Origin: Pseudoalteromonas sp. NBT06-2
GTDB taxonomy: Bacteria > Pseudomonadota > Gammaproteobacteria > Enterobacterales > Alteromonadaceae
Length of the DNA stretch: 64,000 nt
Assembly (NCBI RefSeq): GCF_002276045.1
Contig: NZ_NQMR01000015.1
Coordinates: forward strand, 1 to 64,000
Reading direction: 5' to 3'
In this document: one piece after another, positions 17,765 to 27,293 of the stretch
How positions within the stretch are numbered: position 1 is the stretch's first letter
Layout: each line of letters starts with the position of its first letter
The notes under the pieces: model-generated
Told to the model about the DNA's origin: nothing
What the model saw: only the letters and a program-made list of their open reading frames with translations
Databases searched by the model: none
Program-made: the position numbers and the translations under genes

Positions 17765-19386
17765 TGAATAATAGTGATTTTACGCCTTGGCCTGAAACTT
17801 TTAATCAAAAATATATAGATCAAGGTTATTGGCAAGGCGAGCCATTGGCTAATTTAATTGCACAGGCAAGTATTAAATATAAAGATAACATAGCCTTGAT
17901 TTGTAACGACAAAGAATACACTTATCAAGCTTTAGAAGATAAGTGCATTGCATTGAGTATTGGACTTAAAGAGCTAGGGTTAAATTCTGGCGATAAAGTG
18001 GTCGTGCACCTACCTAATATTGCTGAATTTTATATTTCATTTTTTGCATTGCTAAAAATAGGGGTTCAACCTGTACTTGCTCTACCTGCACATCGGTTTT
18101 CAGAGATAAACTATTTTTGTAAATTTGTGGAAGCTAAAGCTTATTTGATGGCACCACAACATGGGTTTGATAGTTTTGAATTAGCCAAAAAAGTAAAAGA
18201 TGCCAACCCAAATTTAGAAAGTATCATATATTGTGGGCAAAAAGAGTTACTAGTTAATTCTTGTGACTTTAAATCTGAATTAACTTTTATTGAAGATTTA
18301 TATCAAAAAGAATCATATCTCGCGAAACTAAAGCTAAATACTTTTGCTTTTTTTCAGTTGTCTGGAGGTACGACTGGGACTCCTAAATTAATCCCTAGAA
18401 CAGATAACGATTATTTATATAGTGTTAGAGCAAGCGTTGAGGTATGTCAGTTTACAGAGCAAACACGTTATTTATGTGTGTTACCTGCAGCGCATAACTT
18501 TTCATTAAGCTCTCCAGGTGCTTTAGGTTGTTTTTTGAGCGGTGGCACTGTGGTATTAACGGATGATCCTAGTCCAAGTAATGCGTTCGATTTAATTAAA
18601 AAACATAAAATTACCGTATCTGCAGTAGTCCCCCCTTTGGCTTTATTATGGATTGAACTATCTAAAAATCAAAAGCATAAATTATCTACTTTGCAAGTAT
18701 TACAAGTGGGAGGGGCAAGGCTTAATGAAAATACAGCATTAAGAATTGCACCTGAACTTGGTTGTGTATTGCAACAAGTATTTGGTATGGCTGAAGGTTT
18801 AGTTAATTACACACGATTAGATGACTCAATTGATGTGATTGTAAATACCCAAGGTCGACCTATGTCTGACGCTGATGAAATTAAAATCGTAGATAACAAT
18901 GGTGTTGCTGTAAAAGCTAACCAGGCTGGTAGCTTGCTGACACGAGGTCCCTACACGATAAGAGGATATTATCGTGCGCCAAAACATAATAAACAGGCTT
19001 TTACTTCTGATGGTTTTTATATTACAGGAGATATTGTGGTGATAACTGAAGAGGGAAATATTCAGGTAGTAGGTCGAGATAAAGATCAGATCAATCGCGG
19101 TGGAGAAAAAATAGCAGCTCAGGAAATTGAAAATTATTTATTAGATCATAATGCAATTCATGATGCTGCCATTATAGCTGTACCTGATGATTATTTAGGG
19201 GAGAAAAGTTGTGCGGTTCTCGTTTGTAATAATGAAAACAGACCTAAGGTGATAGAAATAAAAAGGTTCTTACGAAATAAAGGGCTTGCTGATTTTAAGA
19301 TCCCAGATCGTATTGAATTTTTAAACGTTTTACCAAAAACTCCCGTTGGAAAAATCAATAAAAATAAATTACGTGAATTACTTTAA
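17764..19386 (+). CDS. entE: 2,3-dihydroxybenzoate-AMP ligase
   Basis: 540-residue standalone adenylation enzyme. ATP-binding P-loop FFQLSGGTTGTPKLIPRT is at about residue 200; GMAEGLVNYTRLDD, the ITGDIV block and the C-terminal catalytic Lys region (KTPVGKINKNKLREL) are all present. N-terminal WPETFNQKYIDQGYW is typical of EntE/DhbE. It activates DHB as the adenylate and loads it on the aryl carrier domain of EntB. It overlaps entC by one base and precedes entB by about 55 bp within the same operon. Confidence 0.94.
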   Translation: MNNSDFTPWPETFNQKYIDQGYWQGEPLANLIAQASIKYKDNIALICNDKEYTYQALEDKCIALSIGLKELGLNSGDKVVVHLPNIAEFYISFFALLKIGVQPVLALPAHRFSEINYFCKFVEAKAYLMAPQHGFDSFELAKKVKDANPNLESIIYCGQKELLVNSCDFKSELTFIEDLYQKESYLAKLKLNTFAFFQLSGGTTGTPKLIPRTDNDYLYSVRASVEVCQFTEQTRYLCVLPAAHNFSLSSPGALGCFLSGGTVVLTDDPSPSNAFDLIKKHKITVSAVVPPLALLWIELSKNQKHKLSTLQVLQVGGARLNENTALRIAPELGCVLQQVFGMAEGLVNYTRLDDSIDVIVNTQGRPMSDADEIKIVDNNGVAVKANQAGSLLTRGPYTIRGYYRAPKHNKQAFTSDGFYITGDIVVITEEGNIQVVGRDKDQINRGGEKIAAQEIENYLLDHNAIHDAAIIAVPDDYLGEKSCAVLVCNNENRPKVIEIKRFLRNKGLADFKIPDRIEFLNVLPKTPVGKINKNKLRELL

Positions 19387-19442
19387 TCAATTCAATCGTG
19401 TTTATTTCTAATAAATAAAATGAACAAGGAACCAGATTTACC

Positions 19443-20327
19443 ATGTCTATACCAGCAATAGCGTCATATTCTTTGAATGCATTAGAACACGGAATTAATA
19501 ACCGTGTTGATTGGCAAATAAACCCAAGTGAAGCCGTATTACTAATACATGATATGCAACAGTATTTTGTAGATTTTTTTGATGAAAATGCAGAACCAAT
19601 TCAAACGGTGGTTAAAAATATTCAACAAATAAAATTAGCTTGTAAAAATGCTGGGATCCCGATTATTTATACTGCACAGCCTGGTGATCAAAGCGCTGAA
19701 GATCGTGCACTATTAACAGACTTTTGGGGAACAGGATTAAAGTCAAATGATGCTGTAACACAAATTTTACCTCTAATTGCACCGGAAAATGATGATGTTG
19801 TGCTCACTAAATGGCGTTATAGCGCTTTTCAGAGAACTGACTTAAAACAACTAATGGATGATTGGCAAAGAGATCAGTTAATTATTGTAGGTGTATATTC
19901 GCATATTGGCTGTATGCAAACAGCTGCTGAAGCCTTTATGTCTGATATTAAAGCTTTTATGGTGTCTGATGCGCAAGCTGACTTTTCACCTGAAGAACAT
20001 CAAATGGCTTTAACTTATACTGCAGGGCGATGTGGCTCTGTTACTTCTACTGAACAAGTATTAGATGCGATCAATATAACGCAACAAGCTTTTAGTATTC
20101 CCACTTCAAAAACCATGCTAGTAGAGCAAATAGCACAATTACTTGAAATCCCTGATGATGAATTAACGTTTGAAGATAGCTTATTAGATTTTGGTTTGGA
20201 CTCTGTTCGCATGATGTCATTAATCGCAGATTGGCAGCAAGATGGGTTAAATATGACTTTCATCGAACTCGCTGCAAAACCATGTCTACAAGATTGGTGG
20301 CAATTATTAGAAACAAAAGCGGCTTAG
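19443..20327 (+). CDS. entB: Isochorismatase with C-terminal aryl carrier domain
   Basis: 294 residues from ATG with AAGGA upstream. N-terminal isochorismatase domain (residues about 1-210: LLIHDMQQYFVDFF, GVYSHIGCMQTAAEAF) converts isochorismate to dihydro-DHB. The C-terminal aryl carrier domain (about 220-290) has DFGLDSVRMM, whose Ser near residue 252 should carry phosphopantetheine loaded with DHB. The bifunctional length matches EntB. No phosphopantetheinyl transferase is encoded in the window, so one must be elsewhere. Confidence 0.94.
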   Translation: MSIPAIASYSLNALEHGINNRVDWQINPSEAVLLIHDMQQYFVDFFDENAEPIQTVVKNIQQIKLACKNAGIPIIYTAQPGDQSAEDRALLTDFWGTGLKSNDAVTQILPLIAPENDDVVLTKWRYSAFQRTDLKQLMDDWQRDQLIIVGVYSHIGCMQTAAEAFMSDIKAFMVSDAQADFSPEEHQMALTYTAGRCGSVTSTEQVLDAINITQQAFSIPTSKTMLVEQIAQLLEIPDDELTFEDSLLDFGLDSVRMMSLIADWQQDGLNMTFIELAAKPCLQDWWQLLETKAA

Positions 20328-20336
20328 AGGCATATT

Positions 20337-23300
20337 ATGACTAAATTAGATAAGACAAAATTACACCCTTTGACAGATGCCCAATCTGGTATTTGGTTTG
20401 CGCAATTAAGAGATCCACAAAATCCAATATATAAAACAGGGGAATACTTAGTTATTGAGGGTGATATTGATCAAGCTAGTTTTGTAGAAGCTGTAAAAAT
20501 AGTGATCAATGAGGTTGAATCTTTACATGCTCAGTTCGTCACGACGACTGAAGGCCCGCGTATGATCATTACACGTCAGTCTTGGGATGTGGAACAAATT
20601 AATTATAGTAATGATAAAACACCATTAATTACAGCAAAAAATTGGATGGAAAAACAGCTTGAAATACCCGTTAATCTAGAAGTTGGCCCATTATTTAACA
20701 TGGCATTGCTTAAGTTAGGTGATGCGAAACATGCATGGTTTATGTCATTGCACCATATTGCAATTGATGGCTATAGCATGTCGTTGATAGTTTCTCGCGT
20801 AGCTTATATCTATGGCCAATTGATAAAAAATGAAGCGTTCACAAAAATAAAATTTGCAGATCAAAAGGCATTACTTACAGAAGATGAGCAATATAAAAGC
20901 TCAGATAAATATCAAAAAGATCGTGATTTCTATTTGCAAAGATATGCTGACCATAATGATACGGTTAATTTAGCAGGAAAACCGACAATTACTTCAGATC
21001 ATTTTTGGCGATTTTTTGGCGCTATGCCAAATACTGATTTTAAGAAGATGGAGTTAATGGCAAAGCAGTGTCGTACCCATTGGTACAGTGTTTTAATTGC
21101 TGCAATTGCATCTTATGTACATAGAATGACGCGCTCTAATGAAGTGGTGTTAGGTGTGCCCTTAATGGGTCGATTAGGTTCTGTTGCGATCCAAACACCT
21201 GCTATGCGTGTGAATATTTTACCTATGCGCATTAGTTTTTCACCAGAGCAAACCTTGCAAGATTTAGTTAAACAAGTAAATAAAGAATTTAGCTCGGTAA
21301 GACGGCATCAGGGGTATCGATACGAAGAACTTCATAGAGAGCTTAACTTAGTAAAAGATAACCGAAATTTATTTGGTCCACTGGTGAATATCATGCCATT
21401 TGAATATGAACATAATTTTGGTGAAGCAAAGGCTAAAGCATTTAATATTTCAGCTGGTCCAGTTGATGATATGTCAATGTATTGCTATGAATCAGGTGGC
21501 CAGTTACATATTGATATTGATGCGAATCCAGAGCTTTATTCTGAAGAGGAAGTGAAAGAACATAAAACGAGATTATTTCATTTTATGGCTGATTTTTTTG
21601 CATCGTCTTTAGCTGCTAACCCTCAAGTTAAAGATGTTGCTATTTTACTTCCTGGTGAAAAAGAGCTGGTTTTAGATTTATATAATGATACAGTTCATCA
21701 AGTGCCTCAAACGGACTTAACTGAATTATTAATATCACAATCAGTGCAAAGTCCAGATTCAACAGCTCTTAATTTTCAAGAGCAAACACTTAGCTATCGC
21801 GAATTATCTGAAAAAGTAAACCCAATGGCACATTGGCTAATAGCACAGGGTATTGGGCCTGGTGATTACGTTGCAGTAATAATTCCCAGAAGCGTTGAAT
21901 TAATTGTAGTACAACAAGCTATCTTATTTGCTGGTGCGGTATATGTTCCTGTAGATCCTGATTATCCAGATGGTCGAATAGCTTATATGTTATCAAGCTC
22001 TGAACCTAAGCTTGTATTTACTACATCACAACTAAAAGCTAAATTACCGCAAGTGAGTAAGAGTATGTTAGTTGATACTGAAGACTTTATTCACATAGTT
22101 AGTACTTACTCCCACTCTTACCCAAGCCAAGAACATAGGATTAGACCGTTAGATCATGATGACCCTGCATATGTTATTTATACATCAGGTTCTACAGGTA
22201 AACCAAAAGGCGTGATGATCAGTCATAAGGCAATCGTTAATAGACTGCTTTGGATGCAAGATCAATATAAATTGTCTTCAACCGATAAGGTATTACAAAA
22301 AACGCCTGCTGGGTTTGATGTCTCAATTTGGGAGTTCTTTTGGCCAATGATCACTGGAGCAAGTTTGGTTGTAGCTGAACCTGATGGCCATAAAGACCCA
22401 ATTTATATGGCTAATCTTATTGATGAAAAGAAAATTACGACCTTACATTTTGTACCCTCTATGCTGCAATTATTTGTACAGCAAGCTGATGCACAACAAT
22501 GTGCTTCTTTAAAGCATGTTTTTTGTAGCGGAGAAGCCTTACCTAGTGAGTTAGTTAAAGAATATTATGAAAAGTTTAGTGCGCCGTTAGAAAACTTATA
22601 TGGTCCAACGGAAGCCGCTGTAGATGTCACTTTTTGGTCTTGTAATGCTGAAAACTCAAGCTCAGTACCAATAGGTCGCCCTGTTTGGAATACACAAATT
22701 TATATTTTAGATTCGGCATTAAATCCCGTACCTCCAGGTGTAGTCGGAGAATTATATATTGCAGGTGATCAACTTGCGATAGGGTATTTAGGTCAAGAGA
22801 CTCTTACTCAAGAAAGATTTATAGCAAACCCATTTAAAACTGATGGTAGTCGACTTTATCTCAGTGGTGATTTAGCTAAATGGAATGCTTCAGGAGCAAT
22901 AGAGTATTGTGGCAGAAGTGATTTTCAAGTAAAAATAAGAGGGTTTAGGATCGAGCTTGAAGAAATTGAAAATGCGTTAGCCCTTCATCCAGATATCGCT
23001 CAAGTTGCCGTTTTAGCACAAGAGTATAGCCAAGGTGATAAACGCCTTGTGGCTTATGTAAATGCTAAACCAGATTGTGACAATTTAGATATTATGGCAT
23101 TACAGGCATTTTTAGCCGAACCTTTACCTGAATATATGGTTCCAGGTTATTTTGTTGAATTAGACACCTTTCCGCTTACCGCAAATGGAAAATTAGATCG
23201 CAAGGCTTTACCAAAACCAGATTTGTCAGGTCAAGTTGGAAGTAAAGGCCCAAGCAACTTAGTGGAAGAACGGTTATGCAAATTATTCTGTCAATTATTA

Positions 23301-24284
23301 AGCTTACCAACAGTAGGTGTTGAAGATAACTTCTTTGAACTCGGTGGTCATTCTTTATTGGCGGCACAACTTATTGCTTATGTAAAAGAGATCATGGGTG
23401 TTGAGCTATCTTTGGCAGCTGTATTTGAAGCTCCAACAGTATCTGGTATAGCGGCAAAATTGGATGGTAGTAATAGCACCGAAGCACTCAATATGTTGCT
23501 ACCTTTAAGAAAACGTGAGGGTAAACCCGCTGTTTTTTGTATTCACCCTGCTGGTGGTTTAAGTTGGTGTTATGCAGCGCTTACGCCAATCATTCCAAGT
23601 GATATTCCACTTTATGGTGTGCAAGCTCGAAATTTATCAGATACACAAGCACCTTTACCTAAAACTATGACTGAAATGGCAACAGAATATGTTGCAGCCA
23701 TTAGGGCTGAACAGCCTTTTGGTCCTTATCATTTATTGGGTTGGTCTATTGGTGGCATGATAGCGCATTTAATGGCTGCAATATTGCAAGAACAAGGACA
23801 AGAAGTGGGCTTACTTACAGTATTAGATTCTTATCCAACTGAGCAGTGGCAGCAAATGAATCCACCTCAGGAAGATGAAGCTTTAGGTGCATTAATCCGC
23901 ATGGCTGGTGTTGAATTTGATGAATCGGCACATTCTAGTCTAACAAGAGAGCAAGTCACTGAAATACTGCAAGATGCAGGAAGTTCAATGGCACATCTTA
24001 GTTCAGATACAATTTCAGCTATGATAGAAGTGGTAATAAACAATAATAGCCGAGTACGAGATGAAGTTAATTATCAGTATAACGGTGATATGTTATTTTT
24101 TAATGCCCTAAAGCCACCTGAAGAAGCATTTTTAAACAAGGAAGGCTGGTTTAATTATATGGAAGGTAATATTAATGTGGTGGAAATTGACTGTATTCAC
24201 CGCGATATGATGCGACCAGATATGTTACGACAAATAGGTGAACATGTTGCAGAAAACTTAGTGAAAAAATACGGTCAATGGTAG
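20337..24284 (+). CDS. entF: Single-module NRPS, enterobactin-synthase component F type (C-A-T-TE)
   Basis: 1315 residues. Condensation domain (about 1-440) with HHIAIDG near residue 138; adenylation domain (about 465-970) with TSGSTGKPKGV, GFDVSIWEFF, LHFVPSML, FCSGEALP, LYGPTEAAVDV and NGKLDRKALP; carrier domain with ELGGHSLL near 1004; thioesterase with GWSIGG near 1134 and a late His. The adenylation pocket positions that I can place (FDVS, IWEF, LHFVPS, FCSGEA, AAVDV) match the EntF serine-activating pattern. Architecture and length match EntF, which builds and cyclises three DHB-Ser units. No MbtH-like helper gene is seen. Its stop overlaps the next gene. Confidence 0.92.
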   Translation: MTKLDKTKLHPLTDAQSGIWFAQLRDPQNPIYKTGEYLVIEGDIDQASFVEAVKIVINEVESLHAQFVTTTEGPRMIITRQSWDVEQINYSNDKTPLITAKNWMEKQLEIPVNLEVGPLFNMALLKLGDAKHAWFMSLHHIAIDGYSMSLIVSRVAYIYGQLIKNEAFTKIKFADQKALLTEDEQYKSSDKYQKDRDFYLQRYADHNDTVNLAGKPTITSDHFWRFFGAMPNTDFKKMELMAKQCRTHWYSVLIAAIASYVHRMTRSNEVVLGVPLMGRLGSVAIQTPAMRVNILPMRISFSPEQTLQDLVKQVNKEFSSVRRHQGYRYEELHRELNLVKDNRNLFGPLVNIMPFEYEHNFGEAKAKAFNISAGPVDDMSMYCYESGGQLHIDIDANPELYSEEEVKEHKTRLFHFMADFFASSLAANPQVKDVAILLPGEKELVLDLYNDTVHQVPQTDLTELLISQSVQSPDSTALNFQEQTLSYRELSEKVNPMAHWLIAQGIGPGDYVAVIIPRSVELIVVQQAILFAGAVYVPVDPDYPDGRIAYMLSSSEPKLVFTTSQLKAKLPQVSKSMLVDTEDFIHIVSTYSHSYPSQEHRIRPLDHDDPAYVIYTSGSTGKPKGVMISHKAIVNRLLWMQDQYKLSSTDKVLQKTPAGFDVSIWEFFWPMITGASLVVAEPDGHKDPIYMANLIDEKKITTLHFVPSMLQLFVQQADAQQCASLKHVFCSGEALPSELVKEYYEKFSAPLENLYGPTEAAVDVTFWSCNAENSSSVPIGRPVWNTQIYILDSALNPVPPGVVGELYIAGDQLAIGYLGQETLTQERFIANPFKTDGSRLYLSGDLAKWNASGAIEYCGRSDFQVKIRGFRIELEEIENALALHPDIAQVAVLAQEYSQGDKRLVAYVNAKPDCDNLDIMALQAFLAEPLPEYMVPGYFVELDTFPLTANGKLDRKALPKPDLSGQVGSKGPSNLVEERLCKLFCQLLSLPTVGVEDNFFELGGHSLLAAQLIAYVKEIMGVELSLAAVFEAPTVSGIAAKLDGSNSTEALNMLLPLRKREGKPAVFCIHPAGGLSWCYAALTPIIPSDIPLYGVQARNLSDTQAPLPKTMTEMATEYVAAIRAEQPFGPYHLLGWSIGGMIAHLMAAILQEQGQEVGLLTVLDSYPTEQWQQMNPPQEDEALGALIRMAGVEFDESAHSSLTREQVTEILQDAGSSMAHLSSDTISAMIEVVINNNSRVRDEVNYQYNGDMLFFNALKPPEEAFLNKEGWFNYMEGNINVVEIDCIHRDMMRPDMLRQIGEHVAENLVKKYGQW

Positions 24285-25228
24285 TAGTTGACTCTAAACA
24301 GATAGGATCTGTTCAAGATCCTATCAAAGTTATTGAGCAGTCTCTTAAACAAAAAAAAATTATTGGTTTAGGGGAGGCACATTGGTTTCAAAAGCTTTTT
24401 AATCAACTTAGTCAATTGATTTTAGCTCCTGAAATAGAAAGTCTTTTTTCCGATATTGTGGTTGAATGCGGCAACAGTAAACATCAAAATTTACTTGATG
24501 ATTTTATCTCTGGCAAGGAAGTGGCTCCTGAAGAACTTCAATCTATTTGGTTAGATTCAATCGTATTTCCTGCTTGGTTACCACCGCAATACGGTGACTT
24601 ATTTTATCAGATCCGCAAGGCTAATTTTAAGCGAACTACTCCCATCAAAGTTCACCTGACTGAGCCTAGTTTTGAATGGCAAGATATTAAGTCTAAAGCT
24701 GAGTTTATAAAGATTAATGGCAATCGGGATTTCGCTTTATTTGAATATGTAAAAAAAAACTTATTACAGGAAAATAAAGCTGCCATAGTATTGGTTGGCG
24801 CACGTCATTTATTAAAAAGTGAAGTATCAAATCGACCTATTAAATCACATGCTTCATTTGGACAATTAATGCATAAAAATTATCCGGATAAATTATTGAG
24901 CATTTGGCCTCATATTTTAACAGAACCGCCTGCTTGGGTTAAAGATAAATCTCACTCCCAGAGATATGGCTATTTTGATACCCAAAACCGTGAGATTAAA
25001 AATATAACGTTCGATGAGATAGCACCTGTTAAGCCTATGTTTAACCTATTTAGTTCTGCTAAATTATCAAGTTTAGTTGATGGTTATCTTTATCTAGGTG
25101 TTCAAGAGCGAGAACTGTCGATTTCACCTCATTTATATAATACCAAATGGTGTAAAAAAATGGCGCAAAGACAAAAGTTTTTAAATCAAAAACAGCAAAT
25201 GATAGTCAAAAAGGTGATTGAAAAATAA
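24278..25228 (+). CDS. TIKI/ChaN/EreA-superfamily protein, cytoplasmic (paralogue 2)
   Basis: 316 residues, starting inside the end of entF (7-bp overlap), so it is translated with the siderophore operon. It has no signal peptide. The superfamily marks are first GxxH (IGLGEAHWFQ), Glu in DIVVECGNSKHQ, and second GxxH (VLVGARHLLK). Blocks NSKHQNLLDDFISGKEV and YLYLGVQERELS align with NAKHQSVLNRYLLGEDV and FLYVGETQRNTQ of the lipoprotein at 14076. It may act as the cytoplasmic partner, for instance opening the imported trilactone as Fes does in E. coli. That function is inferred only from position and superfamily (EreA is a macrolactone esterase). Confidence 0.65.
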   Translation: MVVVDSKQIGSVQDPIKVIEQSLKQKKIIGLGEAHWFQKLFNQLSQLILAPEIESLFSDIVVECGNSKHQNLLDDFISGKEVAPEELQSIWLDSIVFPAWLPPQYGDLFYQIRKANFKRTTPIKVHLTEPSFEWQDIKSKAEFIKINGNRDFALFEYVKKNLLQENKAAIVLVGARHLLKSEVSNRPIKSHASFGQLMHKNYPDKLLSIWPHILTEPPAWVKDKSHSQRYGYFDTQNREIKNITFDEIAPVKPMFNLFSSAKLSSLVDGYLYLGVQERELSISPHLYNTKWCKKMAQRQKFLNQKQQMIVKKVIEK

Positions 25229-25274
25229 AAATCGTAAAAAAGGAACATATTTTATATAAATAGGTTTACATGGT

Positions 25275-25293
25275 AATGGTAATTGTTATCATT
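25275..25293. promoter_or_regulatory. Fur-box-like site before the TonB receptor
   Basis: AATGGTAATTGTTATCATT is a 19-bp near-palindrome (7 of 9 arm positions pair) closely matching the Fur consensus. It lies about 50 bp upstream of the receptor start. Confidence 0.7.
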
Positions 25294-25341
25294 CCATTAA
25301 TCAGTATTTAAACTTAAATATTAAATCAACAAGGGTAAATC

Positions 25342-27276
25342 ATGCGACCTCTTTTAGGTTCTAACACTTTTAAAACTTCACTTTTATCATTAGTTGTTGC
25401 TGCTAATATCACTTCTATCTCTGCTTATGCACAATCAGTTAATCAGGATATAGAAAGGTTAGTTGTTACAGCGACACAAACGCCACATAGTGAACTTACA
25501 GCACCTGCTTCTGTATCGATTGTGACGGCGGAAGATATAGCACGCTTAGCTGTTGCTGATATTGGTGAAGCGATCCGAGCCACAACAGGTGTAAATGTAT
25601 TGCCAGCAGCAGCTTATGGACGTGAAGATATTAGTATTCGAGGTATGGATGGCAGCTATACGCTTATTTTAATTAATGGTCGTCGTGTTAATTCTCAGGA
25701 TGCTTTGATCCGTGGTAATGATTTTGATCTAAGTACCATACCTATGTCGTCTGTACAGAGAATTGAAATTGTTAGAGGACCCATGTCGTCTTTATACGGC
25801 TCTGAAGCTCTTGGTGGTGTTGTTAATGTAATTTTAAAGCAACCTAAAGAAAAATTGTCAGGAAATCTCAATCTACAAAAAGAATCCATTACAACTGGAA
25901 CTGGAGGCGATCAATCAAAACTTAATTTATTTGTAAGTGGCCAGTTAAGTGAATCTGTTTCAGCAACTTTAATCGCAGAAAAAGTAGACCGTGATGCGTG
26001 GCGTACTGATGATGTGCCTGTATTAGATGCTTTAGAAGATCGCAGCGCCGTGAATGTTATGACTATGGTTAATTGGACATTAACTGATAACCAAGCATTA
26101 AATATTGAAGTCAATTATTCTGATGACGAACGAGAAGCTGATTGGCAACGTGGTCCAAGACTTGAAAAAACCAATCAAACAACCGAGCGATTCAACTTTA
26201 GTGTCTCTCATGATGCACAGTGGGAGTTAGCAGATACTCAAGTTCGTTATTATCATGAAAATGTTGATTTAAATGATGCAAGCACGGCATATACAACAGG
26301 TGAAATTAAACAAAAAAATAGCACACTAGATGGTAAAGCGTCTGCATTATTAACTGAGCACTTAATTACTGCTGGTATAGAGTTTAGAAACTCTGAAGTT
26401 GAAAATGATAGAGATCTCACATCAGGTAAAATAGATTATTCACAAACAGCATTATATGTTCAAGATGAATTCAATATAGGTAAATTAGCATTAACACTTG
26501 GTGGTCGATTGGATGATCATGATGTGTTTGGTGCTGAGTTTAGCCCACGCGCATACGCCGTTTATAATGTCAGTGATGAATTTGTTATTAAAGTAGGTGC
26601 AGGTAAAGCATTTAAAGCACCTAGTATGTTAGAAATGAGCAATGAATTTCAGTTAATAAGCTGTAGAGGCGCATGCTGGTTACGTGGTAATCCAGAACTA
26701 AATCCAGAAACATCTGTAAGTTATGAATTAAGTGCGGTTTATCAGACACAAAATTTTGGTGCTAACTTCACTATTTTTAATAATGATGTTGAAGATAAAA
26801 TTGAAAGAGATATCACCACTGCAGTTGATATGAATGAAGGTGTGCCTGTGATCAGTTACATAAATATTTCAGAGTCTAAAATTAAGGGCGCAGAACTAAG
26901 TACTTGGTATGATATCAATGATGCTGTGTCAGTTGATGCTAACTTTGCTTATACCGATGCGAAAGATAAATCTAGTGATGAAGTATTGCAAGGTACGCCA
27001 AAGCAAAATGCGAATGTGACGGTGAATTGGCAAGTGACGCAATCAGCATATACATTTGCGCAATGGCAATATATTGGAGAGCAAAAAATACGAAACACAA
27101 CTGTAGATGCCTATAGCTTATTTAATCTAGGTGCAGGGTATGAGTTTAGTGAAACCTTTGGTTTAAGAGCGGGTATAAGTAATTTATCAGATGAAAGTTT
27201 TGATGATGAAGTGGCACAATATGGTTATGTTGAAAAAGGTCGTAGTGTATTCGCTAATTTAAGTATGCGTTTTTAA
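25342..27276 (+). CDS. TonB-dependent ferric-catecholate receptor
   Basis: 644 residues, ATG with AAGGG upstream. Signal peptide (SLLSLVVAANITSISAYAQ), TonB-box-like IERLVVTATQ, plug domain (about 45-165; IRGMDGSYTLILINGRRVNS, PMSSLYGSEALGGVVNVIL), then a beta-barrel ending in FANLSMRF with the terminal aromatic residue. A CRGACW disulphide loop in an outer loop resembles FepA/CirA-type receptors. It follows the siderophore genes and has its own Fur-like site, so it likely imports the ferric siderophore made by this island. The matching periplasmic binding protein and ABC permease are not in the window. Confidence 0.9.
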   Translation: MRPLLGSNTFKTSLLSLVVAANITSISAYAQSVNQDIERLVVTATQTPHSELTAPASVSIVTAEDIARLAVADIGEAIRATTGVNVLPAAAYGREDISIRGMDGSYTLILINGRRVNSQDALIRGNDFDLSTIPMSSVQRIEIVRGPMSSLYGSEALGGVVNVILKQPKEKLSGNLNLQKESITTGTGGDQSKLNLFVSGQLSESVSATLIAEKVDRDAWRTDDVPVLDALEDRSAVNVMTMVNWTLTDNQALNIEVNYSDDEREADWQRGPRLEKTNQTTERFNFSVSHDAQWELADTQVRYYHENVDLNDASTAYTTGEIKQKNSTLDGKASALLTEHLITAGIEFRNSEVENDRDLTSGKIDYSQTALYVQDEFNIGKLALTLGGRLDDHDVFGAEFSPRAYAVYNVSDEFVIKVGAGKAFKAPSMLEMSNEFQLISCRGACWLRGNPELNPETSVSYELSAVYQTQNFGANFTIFNNDVEDKIERDITTAVDMNEGVPVISYINISESKIKGAELSTWYDINDAVSVDANFAYTDAKDKSSDEVLQGTPKQNANVTVNWQVTQSAYTFAQWQYIGEQKIRNTTVDAYSLFNLGAGYEFSETFGLRAGISNLSDESFDDEVAQYGYVEKGRSVFANLSMRF

Positions 27277-27293
27277 AGTTAGCTTTGCGATGT

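Noticed and set aside
17530-17835. Minus-strand frame of about 100 residues across the entC-entE junction
   Set aside because: Antisense to two well-supported enzymes; no start signal or family motif.
13182-27276. Vanchrobactin-type product (DHB-Arg-Ser)
   Set aside because: The only NRPS has one module with an EntF-like serine pocket and a thioesterase; vanchrobactin needs a second module.
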